The notes under the pieces: model-generated
Databases searched by the model: none
What the model was told of the DNA's origin: nothing
What the model saw: only the letters and a program-made list of their open reading frames with translations
Part shown: positions 7,058 through 13,935 of the stretch, in pieces
Position numbering within the stretch: the stretch's first letter is position 1
Layout: each line of letters begins with the position of its first letter
Assembly: GCA_905233295.1 (NCBI GenBank)
Contig: CAJODX010000046.1
Coordinates: 1 to 17,566 of the forward strand
Direction: 5' to 3'
DNA from: an uncultured Synergistales bacterium
GTDB taxonomy: Bacteria; Synergistota; Synergistia; Synergistales; Aminobacteriaceae
Length of the DNA: 17,566 nucleotides
Made by a program: the position numbers and the translations under genes

Positions 7058-7934
7058 TTTGAATTTGTTCACGCATTCTTTCAATGCAGGTTTTTGCCTC
7101 GACAACGAGCCAGCGAAACTCAGCGTCTGCAACTTTAGAACCCATTGTGTTGATTTCTCTTATCATTTCCTGAATAAGAAAATCAAGTTTTTTCCCCGAA
7201 GATTCCTGCGCGTCTGTAACCTGACAAAATTTTTCAGTGTGCGACTCCATTCGGGCAATCTCTTCTGAAATGTCCCAGCGGTCTGCCGCGAGAGTAACCT
7301 CTTCAGCTATTCGGGCTTCATCAAGCTCAAGGCTGTAATGTTCAAGAACTTCCGTGATTCTTGATCTTATTGATTCCAAAGCAGAGTCGCGTGCTGTCTG
7401 CCAACGTGTTTTCATTTCGGCAAGAATTTTTACGAGTGTTTTTAAATCTTCTTTGATTTTCGATTTTAATTTTTCGCCTTCGGATTTTTTCATTTCCATC
7501 AGGGAATTAATCGCGTCCGTTGCAATCGTGTCCCAGATTTCAGAATTTTCGAGAGCCGACTGAGCTACCGCGTTCGTACTGTTTTCGAGCAGCCCCGGTA
7601 TCATTAAAAGATCCGTAATGTTGGACGAAAATTCAAGCCCGTTAAGTTTTGCGATTTTTTTTATCTGGCTGTATAAATTCATCAGTCCTTCGCCGTTAAT
7701 CACAGGAATCTGGCTGCCCTCGTTCCATGTTATAGTTGCGGTCAGCCTGACTTTGCCGCGCCTGATTAACGAGCGCATAAGATTTAAAATTCTGTTTTCG
7801 AGAGAAATTAATTCCTGTGGAAGTCTTACGGAAAAATCCTGAAATTTATGATTTACTGAGGTTATTTCGACAACGGCAGTTCCCCACGGAAATTCGTAAG
7901 ATTTGCTGCCGAAGCCTGTCATACTTAAAAGCAT
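7047..7934 (-). CDS. yicC: YicC-family endoribonuclease
   Basis: The N-terminus MLLSMTGFG and the C-terminus, with NTMGSKVADAEF followed by EAKTCIERMREQIQNVE, are hallmarks of YicC (YloC in Bacillus). Family members are reported to be endoribonucleases acting in RNA turnover. The length of 295 residues is standard. The ATG at 7932-7934 has AAGGAG at 7949-7954, which overlaps the stop codon of the upstream acyltransferase gene. The adjacent yicC and gmk order is widely conserved, which supports both calls. Nothing in the sequence suggests damage. Confidence 0.93.
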   Translation of the reverse strand: MLLSMTGFGSKSYEFPWGTAVVEITSVNHKFQDFSVRLPQELISLENRILNLMRSLIRRGKVRLTATITWNEGSQIPVINGEGLMNLYSQIKKIAKLNGLEFSSNITDLLMIPGLLENSTNAVAQSALENSEIWDTIATDAINSLMEMKKSEGEKLKSKIKEDLKTLVKILAEMKTRWQTARDSALESIRSRITEVLEHYSLELDEARIAEEVTLAADRWDISEEIARMESHTEKFCQVTDAQESSGKKLDFLIQEMIREINTMGSKVADAEFRWLVVEAKTCIERMREQIQNVE

Positions 7935-7952
7935 CTTTTTATTTTTGTCTCC

Positions 7953-8579
7953 TTAGTTTAAGGCTTCAAGTTCACGCATTGCCTTTTCAAGTTCAGCCAT
8001 AATTTTTGTCCGTCCGTCTTTGCTTCCGTAAATTTCTTCCGAAAAAACAAGCGGCTTGCCGAATATGATTTTTATTTTTTTAGGTTTTACGAATCTTGCG
8101 CCGGTCGGCATTGCTTCATACGAGCCTTTTATAAAAGCCGGCAATATTGAAGCCCTGCATCGTGCTGCAATAACAGCGACACCGCCTTCGAGGGGCTGAA
8201 GTTTTCCATCGAGACTTCTTCCGCCTTCAGGGAAAATCAAAACGTCGCTGCCATCCTGATAAAGTTTCATAAAACCGCGCAAAGCCCCCGCAGCCGAAGC
8301 ATTATTATCCCGAGATACAGGCACAGCACCCAAAGCTCTGATGCAGGCAGCGAAAAGACGGTTGTGAAATAATTCTTCTTTTGCAAAATATTTCAGCGTC
8401 CTTGGAAAAAAACACCCGACTATGAGAGGATCTAAATTGCTGACGTGATTGCAGGCAACTATGAATTTTTCATCGGGATTGAGTTTTTCAACCCACCTCA
8501 CCGAACATCTGTTATAAATTTTAAGTAAAAAAATAAAAAAATATTTGACTATTGCATAAAAAATTTTATTCTGTTTCAT
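7953..8579 (-). CDS. plsC: 1-acyl-sn-glycerol-3-phosphate acyltransferase (PlsC family)
   Basis: The protein has the acyltransferase HX4D motif in NHVSNLDP (His45, Asp50) and the glycerol-phosphate-binding block FPEGGRS (116-122), which define the PlsC/LPAAT family. A hydrophobic stretch at about residues 7-22 is likely a membrane-contacting segment. It would acylate lysophosphatidic acid to phosphatidic acid in phospholipid synthesis. The 208-residue length is normal for short bacterial PlsC. The ATG at 8577-8579 lies one base after the cmk stop. Cmk and PlsC are frequent neighbours, and fused proteins are known in some bacteria. The exact acyl acceptor cannot be told from sequence. Confidence 0.9.
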   Translation of the reverse strand: MKQNKIFYAIVKYFFIFLLKIYNRCSVRWVEKLNPDEKFIVACNHVSNLDPLIVGCFFPRTLKYFAKEELFHNRLFAACIRALGAVPVSRDNNASAAGALRGFMKLYQDGSDVLIFPEGGRSLDGKLQPLEGGVAVIAARCRASILPAFIKGSYEAMPTGARFVKPKKIKIIFGKPLVFSEEIYGSKDGRTKIMAELEKAMRELEALN

Positions 8580-8580
8580 T

Positions 8581-9261
8581 TTATTTTAATAATGCTCCGC
8601 GTACATGATCTACTATAAATTTAACGGCTTCGTCTTCAGTCAGGTCTGAAGTGTCAAGATATACTGCGCCGTCAGGAACACTCAGAGGCGCGAGTTTCCG
8701 TGTTGAGTCGTTAATGTCGCGCTGTTTGATTGAGTTCAAAATTTCATTGTAATCGGCTTCTTTGCCCTTTGAAATTCTTTCGAGATAACGGCGTCTTGCG
8801 CGGGCTTCGGGACTTGCGGTCAAGAAAAATTTCACTTTTGCATCAGGAAAGACAACGCTGCCGACATCTCTGCCTTCAGCGACAAGAGAGCCGTAATTTT
8901 CCTGCTCTTTTTGAAGAGTCAGCAAAGATTCGCGCACAGCAGGCACAGCCGAATACACTGAAGCAAGCTCATCGACTTCCGAAGTTCTGATTTCGCCGCT
9001 TACATCAAAGCCGTTCACAAGCACGGAATTTTCTTTTAATTCGATTTTTATTTCACTGAGAGCCTCACGCAAAAATTCCTCGCTGTCAGGTTTGATTTCA
9101 GATTTTGCGAGAATTAATGCGATGGCTCTGTAAATTGCTCCAGTGTCAAGATATTTGATGCCGAGTTCGTGCGCTGTGCGTTTTGCAACGGAACTTTTTC
9201 CCGCGCCTGCGGGACCGTCAATCGTTACGACATAAAACGCGCCGGTATCTTCAGATGTCAT
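8581..9261 (-). CDS. cmk: Cytidylate kinase
   Basis: Cytidylate kinase phosphorylates CMP and dCMP. The P-loop is GPAGAGKS at residues 16-23, followed by the nucleotide-binding LDTGAIYRA (Cmk usually has LDTGAMYRA). EGRDVGSVVFPDA and the LID-like block with QRDINDSTRKLAPL are also characteristic. The open frame reaches 9318, but the ATG at 9259-9261 gives a typical Cmk N-terminus. It falls 4 bases after the HDOD gene stop, in keeping with the tight packing here. The product is 226 residues, normal for the family. There is no strong Shine-Dalgarno sequence, so translation is probably coupled to the upstream gene. Confidence 0.94.
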   Translation of the reverse strand: MTSEDTGAFYVVTIDGPAGAGKSSVAKRTAHELGIKYLDTGAIYRAIALILAKSEIKPDSEEFLREALSEIKIELKENSVLVNGFDVSGEIRTSEVDELASVYSAVPAVRESLLTLQKEQENYGSLVAEGRDVGSVVFPDAKVKFFLTASPEARARRRYLERISKGKEADYNEILNSIKQRDINDSTRKLAPLSVPDGAVYLDTSDLTEDEAVKFIVDHVRGALLK

Positions 9262-9265
9262 CGGA

Positions 9266-10162
9266 CTAAAGCCCTGCCATGCTGTTGTCGCCCATATCCG
9301 TTGATACAGCTGAAACAAAGTCTATCATTTCGGCAAGAAGAGCTTCAAAATTTTTTATGCCGAGTCTTTCGAGAGGTTCAGGGAACATATACGACTGAAG
9401 CCCGTCAGCGCCGAGACCGATGCCGAGCATAAGACAAATTGAATTTGCAACTGTAACTACATCGAGTAAAGGCTGATGTTCAAGTTTGTCTTCCGGAAGT
9501 TCATTGGGCTTGTGATGATATGCCACAGCAATGCGATAGGCTTCCGGCATTTCCCATTTTTTGACCATAATCTCGCCGATAGCCGCGTGGTCAAATCCGA
9601 GGACGCTCACCTCAGCCTGCGTGAAAGGAATATGTTTCTCCTCAACCATTTTAACGATAATTCCGTAGCCGAAACGGACATAATCATTCAGAATGACTTT
9701 GCCGATGTCATGGAGCAGACCTCCGACATATGCGTCTTCAGTGGCAACTTTGCCGGTTATCTTTGCAAGTTCCCTCGACATATAAGCCACCATTAAGGAA
9801 TGCCGCCAGAGTTCGCCTCTGTCCAGAGCGTAACCTGTCAGCCCCTTGTCCATAGCAGAATATACAGTGGCAGCTAAAATTAAATTTCTTACGCTCTTGT
9901 AACCGAGCAGCGCAATAGCTTCGGAAATATTTGAAATAGTGCGAGACATTCCGTAGGCACCTGAATTTGCGAGTTTCAAAATTCTCAAAACAAGCCCTTC
10001 ATCTCTTGAAAGACTTTTAGCAACGTCAGCTGCATTGCTTTCAGGGTCGTTCAGCTTTTTCATCGTTTCGATGACGAACTGCGGAAACGACTTTATGTCT
10101 GACATTTTGCTGATAATTTTTGTTTTTATAATCTCTCTTGATTTTTCATCTATCTCACTCAT
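9266..10162 (-). CDS. HDOD-domain signalling protein
   Basis: The 298-residue protein is an HDOD domain from about residue 20 to 220. It has the typical FPQFVIETMKKLNDPESN entry, followed by LSRDEGLVLRILKLANSGAYG and IALLGYKSVRNLIL. An HD pair is kept in GGLLHDIGKV (151-152). HDOD proteins act in bacterial signalling and stress responses; many are thought to be non-catalytic binding modules, and no output domain is attached here. The open frame extends to 10204, but the ATG at 10160-10162 has AAGGAGG at 10172-10178, 9 bases upstream, the best ribosome-binding site in the region. It lies 25 bases after the pseudouridine synthase gene. Confidence 0.88.
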   Translation of the reverse strand: MSEIDEKSREIIKTKIISKMSDIKSFPQFVIETMKKLNDPESNAADVAKSLSRDEGLVLRILKLANSGAYGMSRTISNISEAIALLGYKSVRNLILAATVYSAMDKGLTGYALDRGELWRHSLMVAYMSRELAKITGKVATEDAYVGGLLHDIGKVILNDYVRFGYGIIVKMVEEKHIPFTQAEVSVLGFDHAAIGEIMVKKWEMPEAYRIAVAYHHKPNELPEDKLEHQPLLDVVTVANSICLMLGIGLGADGLQSYMFPEPLERLGIKNFEALLAEMIDFVSAVSTDMGDNSMAGL

Positions 10163-10187
10163 AACACATTGCCTCCTTTTTGAAAAA

Positions 10188-10904
10188 TTAAACTTCTCCT
10201 CCATTGAATATTTTAGAGTACAGCTCTGAAAAAGACAAACGTATAAACTCTCCGGATTTTAATTTTGCGAGTTTCATTGCGCCGAATTTTCTTCTGATAA
10301 GCCTTTTGACGCTGAAGCCAGCCTGTTTTGCCATCAGTCTTATTTCGCGTTTGACTCCTTCCGCTATCGTTATGCTGACCCATTGATTCAAAGGTTCTTG
10401 AGCCATAACATTTATATTTATCGGCTTTATGCACCGCCCTTCTTCAATTTCAAAACCTTTTCGCCAGCGTTCGAGCTGTTTTTCGTTGATAGGAATATTT
10501 AACAGAGCTTCATATTCTTTGAAAATTTTTTTTGACGGGTGCAGGACGCTTTGAGTGAAATTTCCGTCATTCGTGAGGATTAAAAGCCCCTCGCTTTCAC
10601 GGTCAAGTCTGCCTACGGGGTAAAGGCGGTCTTTATATTCTGGGATTAAGTCTATTATTACGGGATCATATTTATCGCTGACGGCGCAGACATATCCGAC
10701 GGGCTTGTTAATGACATAATAGACGTGTTCGGAAATTTTCAGGATTTTTTTATCAAGAGTTACGAAATCTTTTTCGGGGTCAACCTGAAAGAAAGGCGCA
10801 AGAACGATTTTTCCGTTTACCTGCACTCTGCCTTCAAGGATTACGGTTTCGGATTTTCTCCGCGATGCAACACCGCACGATGACAAAAAAGCGTTAAGTC
10901 TCAA
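10188..10904 (-). CDS. RsuA/RluB-family pseudouridine synthase
   Basis: An N-terminal S4 RNA-binding domain (MRLNAFLSSCGVASRR, residues 1-45) is followed by the pseudouridine synthase domain with catalytic Asp101 in GRLDRESEGLLILTNDG. The later KREIRLMAK block is typical of the RsuA/RluB/RluE/RluF group. It probably modifies a uridine in 23S rRNA (RluB-like), because relatives beside scpB are usually annotated this way; a 16S target (RsuA-like) cannot be excluded. The start is TTG at 10902-10904, supported by AGGAG at 10917-10921 and by the usual N-terminus. It lies 32 bases after scpB, a widespread gene order. Confidence 0.88.
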   Translation of the reverse strand: MRLNAFLSSCGVASRRKSETVILEGRVQVNGKIVLAPFFQVDPEKDFVTLDKKILKISEHVYYVINKPVGYVCAVSDKYDPVIIDLIPEYKDRLYPVGRLDRESEGLLILTNDGNFTQSVLHPSKKIFKEYEALLNIPINEKQLERWRKGFEIEEGRCIKPININVMAQEPLNQWVSITIAEGVKREIRLMAKQAGFSVKRLIRRKFGAMKLAKLKSGEFIRLSFSELYSKIFNGGEV

Positions 10905-10936
10905 ATTAATTTTTCTCTCCTGTTTTATATTTTATT

Positions 10937-11476
10937 TTATATATTTTCTTCGTCTGAAATTTCGATTTCATCGATGGCTGGAAGGTTTTCAAGTGCGTCA
11001 ATACCGAAAATTTCAAGAAATTTCTGTGTCGTTACGTACAACAATCCGCCGTTTTTATTTCTGCCGGAAATTTTTATCAAGCCGTGTTCCAATAATTTTG
11101 CTGTCGAGCTGTCAGAATGAACTCCGCGAATTTCATCAATTTCACTGCGCGTTACAGGCTGATTATAGGCGATTATCGCGGCGGTTTCTATTGCTGCTTT
11201 ACTGAGACGAACGCGTTTTGTTTTCTCAATGTTGCGGAAACGAGATATTAAATCGAAAAGTTCGGGCTTCGTTTCCATGACCCAGCCGCCGCCTATAAAA
11301 TTTATAAAAATTCCGTGATTTTCATTTTCATATTCCGATTTTAATTCCGCAAGAGCCTTTTTGAGTACGCTCGATGAAACATTCAAAAGTTCTTTTAATT
11401 CTTTTTCTTCAACAGGGCTTGAAGCCATAAACAGCAAAGCTTCGATTTCCGCTTTAAGATTTAACGATTCTGACAT
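10937..11476 (-). CDS. scpB: Segregation and condensation protein B
   Basis: ScpB is the winged-helix kite subunit that dimerises and binds ScpA in the SMC condensin complex. The family blocks LKAEIEALLFMASSPV near the N-terminus, LSKAAIETAAIIAYNQPVTR at about residues 92-111, and EIRGVHSD are all present. The 179-residue length is normal, with an acidic C-terminal tail. The ATG at 11474-11476 lies inside scpA, overlapping its end by 23 bases, with AAGGAA at 11487-11492 as ribosome-binding site. No smc gene is present in the window, so the third subunit must be encoded elsewhere. Confidence 0.93.
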   Translation of the reverse strand: MSESLNLKAEIEALLFMASSPVEEKELKELLNVSSSVLKKALAELKSEYENENHGIFINFIGGGWVMETKPELFDLISRFRNIEKTKRVRLSKAAIETAAIIAYNQPVTRSEIDEIRGVHSDSSTAKLLEHGLIKISGRNKNGGLLYVTTQKFLEIFGIDALENLPAIDEIEISDEENI

Positions 11477-12215
11477 CTGAAAACAATTCCTTCTGTTCTA
11501 TATATATTTTGCCCGTTCGGCAGAGTTCAAGCAAAGCAAGCAGCGTTACAATAAGACTGTGCCGCGAGCCGCATATTTCATTAAAACTCAGGGAATTTTG
11601 AAGGCTTAACTGTTCTTCAAGTTCCGCAATCCGCGCTTCAATCTGTTTTTGGTCATCATGTGCAAAACCGCTCCAGTCGGCGTTGGCTTCTGCGCGTGAA
11701 AATTCGTGAAGCATTTTAATATATTCGCTGTGTTTTTCGTGCAGGATTTTCCAGTTTTTCGCGAGAACATAAACTCCGTTGCTTTCGATGACGATTTCGT
11801 GATTTATGCTGACGGAAGGTTCTGGAACTTCGCGGCGGAAAGATTTTGAATGCGTCTCAAATTTTTCTGAAAGCCAGTGATAAGCCTTTCGATAAGGCTT
11901 GTAACGTTCGAGGGATTTCAAAAAATTTTCTTCGTTTGCTAAATTTTCTTCGGAATTTTCATTTTCAGTCTGTTTTGCGCCGGGCAAAAGGCTTTTTGTT
12001 TTTTCCAAAAGCAGATTCGCCGTCATGTAAAAAAATTCAGCAAGCGTGTCCGCAGGTGCTTGACGTGTTTTCAAAAGATAAAGCCCATAAATTTTTATGA
12101 GCTGTGAAATTTTTATGTCCGAAATTTGAAATTTTTTATTTTCAACGAGCGAACATAAAAGATCAAAAGGTCCCGAATATCCTTCAATATTAATCTCAAA
12201 GCCGGTTAAACTCAT
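11454..12215 (-). CDS. scpA: Segregation and condensation protein A
   Basis: ScpA is the kleisin that bridges the SMC heads and binds ScpB. The N-terminal GYSGPFDLLCSLVENKKFQI matches the kleisin F(E)GPLDLLL...I signature, and the C-terminal LIVTLLALLELCRTGKI is the winged helix that contacts SMC. At 253 residues it is of normal length; the middle is charged and variable. The ATG at 12213-12215 has GAGGTG at 12221-12226, overlapping the PBP2 stop codon. It is 9 bases after the PBP2 gene and overlaps scpB. Confidence 0.92.
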   Translation of the reverse strand: MSLTGFEINIEGYSGPFDLLCSLVENKKFQISDIKISQLIKIYGLYLLKTRQAPADTLAEFFYMTANLLLEKTKSLLPGAKQTENENSEENLANEENFLKSLERYKPYRKAYHWLSEKFETHSKSFRREVPEPSVSINHEIVIESNGVYVLAKNWKILHEKHSEYIKMLHEFSRAEANADWSGFAHDDQKQIEARIAELEEQLSLQNSLSFNEICGSRHSLIVTLLALLELCRTGKIYIEQKELFSDVRIVKS

Positions 12216-12224
12216 TTAAACACC

Positions 12225-12503
12225 TCAGTGCTGAAGTAAATGCGCGAGCATTTCACCGACTATCGGCGCGGCAACACTGCTTCCGTGTTTTCCTGCTTCG
12301 ATAACCGCAACAGCAACAAATTTCGGGTCATCAGCAGGCGCGTATCCGGCAAACAATGCATGGTCATCGCCGTGTGAATTTTGTGCCGTACCAGTCTTGC
12401 CCGCAACGCGAACACCGAAACGTCCAGCTCTTGAACCTGTTCCGCGGCTTACAACATAATCAAGACCCTTTTGAACAACAGCAAGTTTTGAAGGTGATGC
12501 CAA
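12225..12503 (-). CDS. mrdA: PBP2 C-terminal part with KTG motif (frameshifted from main frame)
   Basis: This 92-codon frame completes the transpeptidase domain of the upstream PBP2 frame. SPSKLAVVQKGLDYVV leads to the third active-site motif KTG within VAGKTGTAQ, and HALFAGYAPADDPKFVAVAV follows, as in all class B PBPs. The TTG at 12501-12503 is only the first possible start in the frame; it has no N-terminal region or membrane anchor and is not a plausible independent gene. The true relation is a break in the PBP2 gene at about 12498. Its TGA at 12225-12227 overlaps the ribosome-binding site for scpA. Confidence 0.85.
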   Translation of the reverse strand: MASPSKLAVVQKGLDYVVSRGTGSRAGRFGVRVAGKTGTAQNSHGDDHALFAGYAPADDPKFVAVAVIEAGKHGSSVAAPIVGEMLAHLLQH

Positions 12504-13935
12504 TATCTTGGGGCGTTTTATAGCCTTTTTGATTCAAGTGCGGCGTTACGAGTTTTCCTCCGTTCGCTATGGCTGCATAAACTCTCGCAATCTGCAAAGG
12601 AGTCATCAGCATATAGCCCTGACCTATTGAATAGTTTACGGTATCGCCGTTGACCCACTGAGTTTTAAAACGCTTCATCTTCCATTCAGGTCCCGCAATG
12701 TTGCCGCCGCTCTCGCCGGGAATATCAATGCCGGTAGGTTCGCCCAGATGAAATTTTTTTCCCCATTTTATTAAACGGTCAATCCCTGCACGCAAGCCGA
12801 CCTGATAAAAATAAACATCACAGGAATGCTGTAAAGCTCCGAGAACATTCAGCGCACCGTGTCCTGAATGTTTCCAGCATTTGAAAAGATGCGAACCGAA
12901 TTTCAAACCGCCGCGGCATGAAATCATTGTTGAAGGCGTTATGACATTTTCTTCAAGAGCTGCAATTGACATAAACGCCTTGAACGTACTCGCAGGAGGA
13001 TAAACTCCGGCTATGGCGCGGTCAAGCATAGGTCTGTCGGGATTGTTCATCATAGCGTTCCATTCGCGTCCCGAAACTCCCCACGTTAAAGGATTGTTAT
13101 CATATACGGGACTTGAGGCAATAGCATATACAGCCCCTGTCTTAACGTCCATCGCAACGAGTGCGCCTTTATGTCCGCGTAGCAATTCAACGGCAAGTCT
13201 CTGCGCGCCCATGTCGAGAGTTAAATGAATATCTTCGCCTTTTACAGCGGGAGTCGAATCTAAAATTCTGACTTTACGTCCGCGTGCATCAACTTCAAGA
13301 GCTTCCTGTCCGGGACTGCCGCGCAAAAAAGTTTCGTATGAACGTTCAATGCCGGATTTTCCGATTAAATCTCCGCCCATGTAACCTTCTTCGAGTCGTG
13401 TTTTCAATTCTTCTTCTGAAATTTCGCTGACATAGCCTAAAATATTCGCTGCTGTGCTGCCGGCAGGGTAAGTTCTTCGCCAGACGCTCAAGGGAAATAA
13501 TTCGTGCGGAAATTCATAATCTGCTACAAGCTCAGCCATTTGCGGCATCGTTAAATTCGGAACGATTTTCATTACCCTGTATGGTGCTGTGCGTTGCTTT
13601 TTGATAGTTTTTTCAAGGTCCTGAACGGTTATGGGAATGCCGTGGCGTTTTAGAATTTTGCTGAGATTTTCAAGCTTTTCGTTTGTATTCAAGTCCAAGG
13701 GATAGCCCATAATGTTGAAAGTCGTATCGTTGATTGCAAGAGGAACGCCGTTTCGGTCAAAAATTTCGCCTCTTGGAGCAGGAGAACGAATCATTCTGAG
13801 CCTGTTGCTGTGAGCCAGCTTGATGTATTTATCGCTCTGATAAATCTGACAAAAATACAAGCCCCCGATTAAAACAGCAATCGAGAGCAGCATTAAATAA
13901 AAAGTTAATTTCAGTCTGCTGTCTATAATTTCCAT
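12460..13935 (-). CDS. mrdA: Penicillin-binding protein 2 (class B, elongation), truncated by a frameshift
   Basis: Class B PBPs of the MrdA group are the transpeptidases of the elongation complex. A single membrane anchor spans residues 10-30. The PBP dimerisation domain follows with PRGEIFDRNG (54-63), then the transpeptidase domain with the catalytic serine in STFK (316-319), SCD (371-373) and NYSIGQGYMLMTPLQ. The frame then runs out of homology after PQDIG and ends in a cysteine-rich nonsense tail at 12460. The KTG motif is in the adjacent frame at 12225-12503. As read, the product lacks KTG and should be inactive. The ATG overlaps the end of the HD-GYP gene by 13 bases. mreC and mreD, frequent upstream neighbours, are absent. 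Confidence 0.9.
   Translation of the reverse strand: MEIIDSRLKLTFYLMLLSIAVLIGGLYFCQIYQSDKYIKLAHSNRLRMIRSPAPRGEIFDRNGVPLAINDTTFNIMGYPLDLNTNEKLENLSKILKRHGIPITVQDLEKTIKKQRTAPYRVMKIVPNLTMPQMAELVADYEFPHELFPLSVWRRTYPAGSTAANILGYVSEISEEELKTRLEEGYMGGDLIGKSGIERSYETFLRGSPGQEALEVDARGRKVRILDSTPAVKGEDIHLTLDMGAQRLAVELLRGHKGALVAMDVKTGAVYAIASSPVYDNNPLTWGVSGREWNAMMNNPDRPMLDRAIAGVYPPASTFKAFMSIAALEENVITPSTMISCRGGLKFGSHLFKCWKHSGHGALNVLGALQHSCDVYFYQVGLRAGIDRLIKWGKKFHLGEPTGIDIPGESGGNIAGPEWKMKRFKTQWVNGDTVNYSIGQGYMLMTPLQIARVYAAIANGGKLVTPHLNQKGYKTPQDIGITFKTCCCSKGS

Noticed and set aside
7058..7132. N-terminal extension of guanylate kinase inside yicC (similar extensions for argH, cmk, HDOD and the Sel1 protein)
   Set aside because: The extra residues have no family counterpart, overlap the preceding genes, and better starts exist close to the conserved N-termini, several with ribosome-binding sites.
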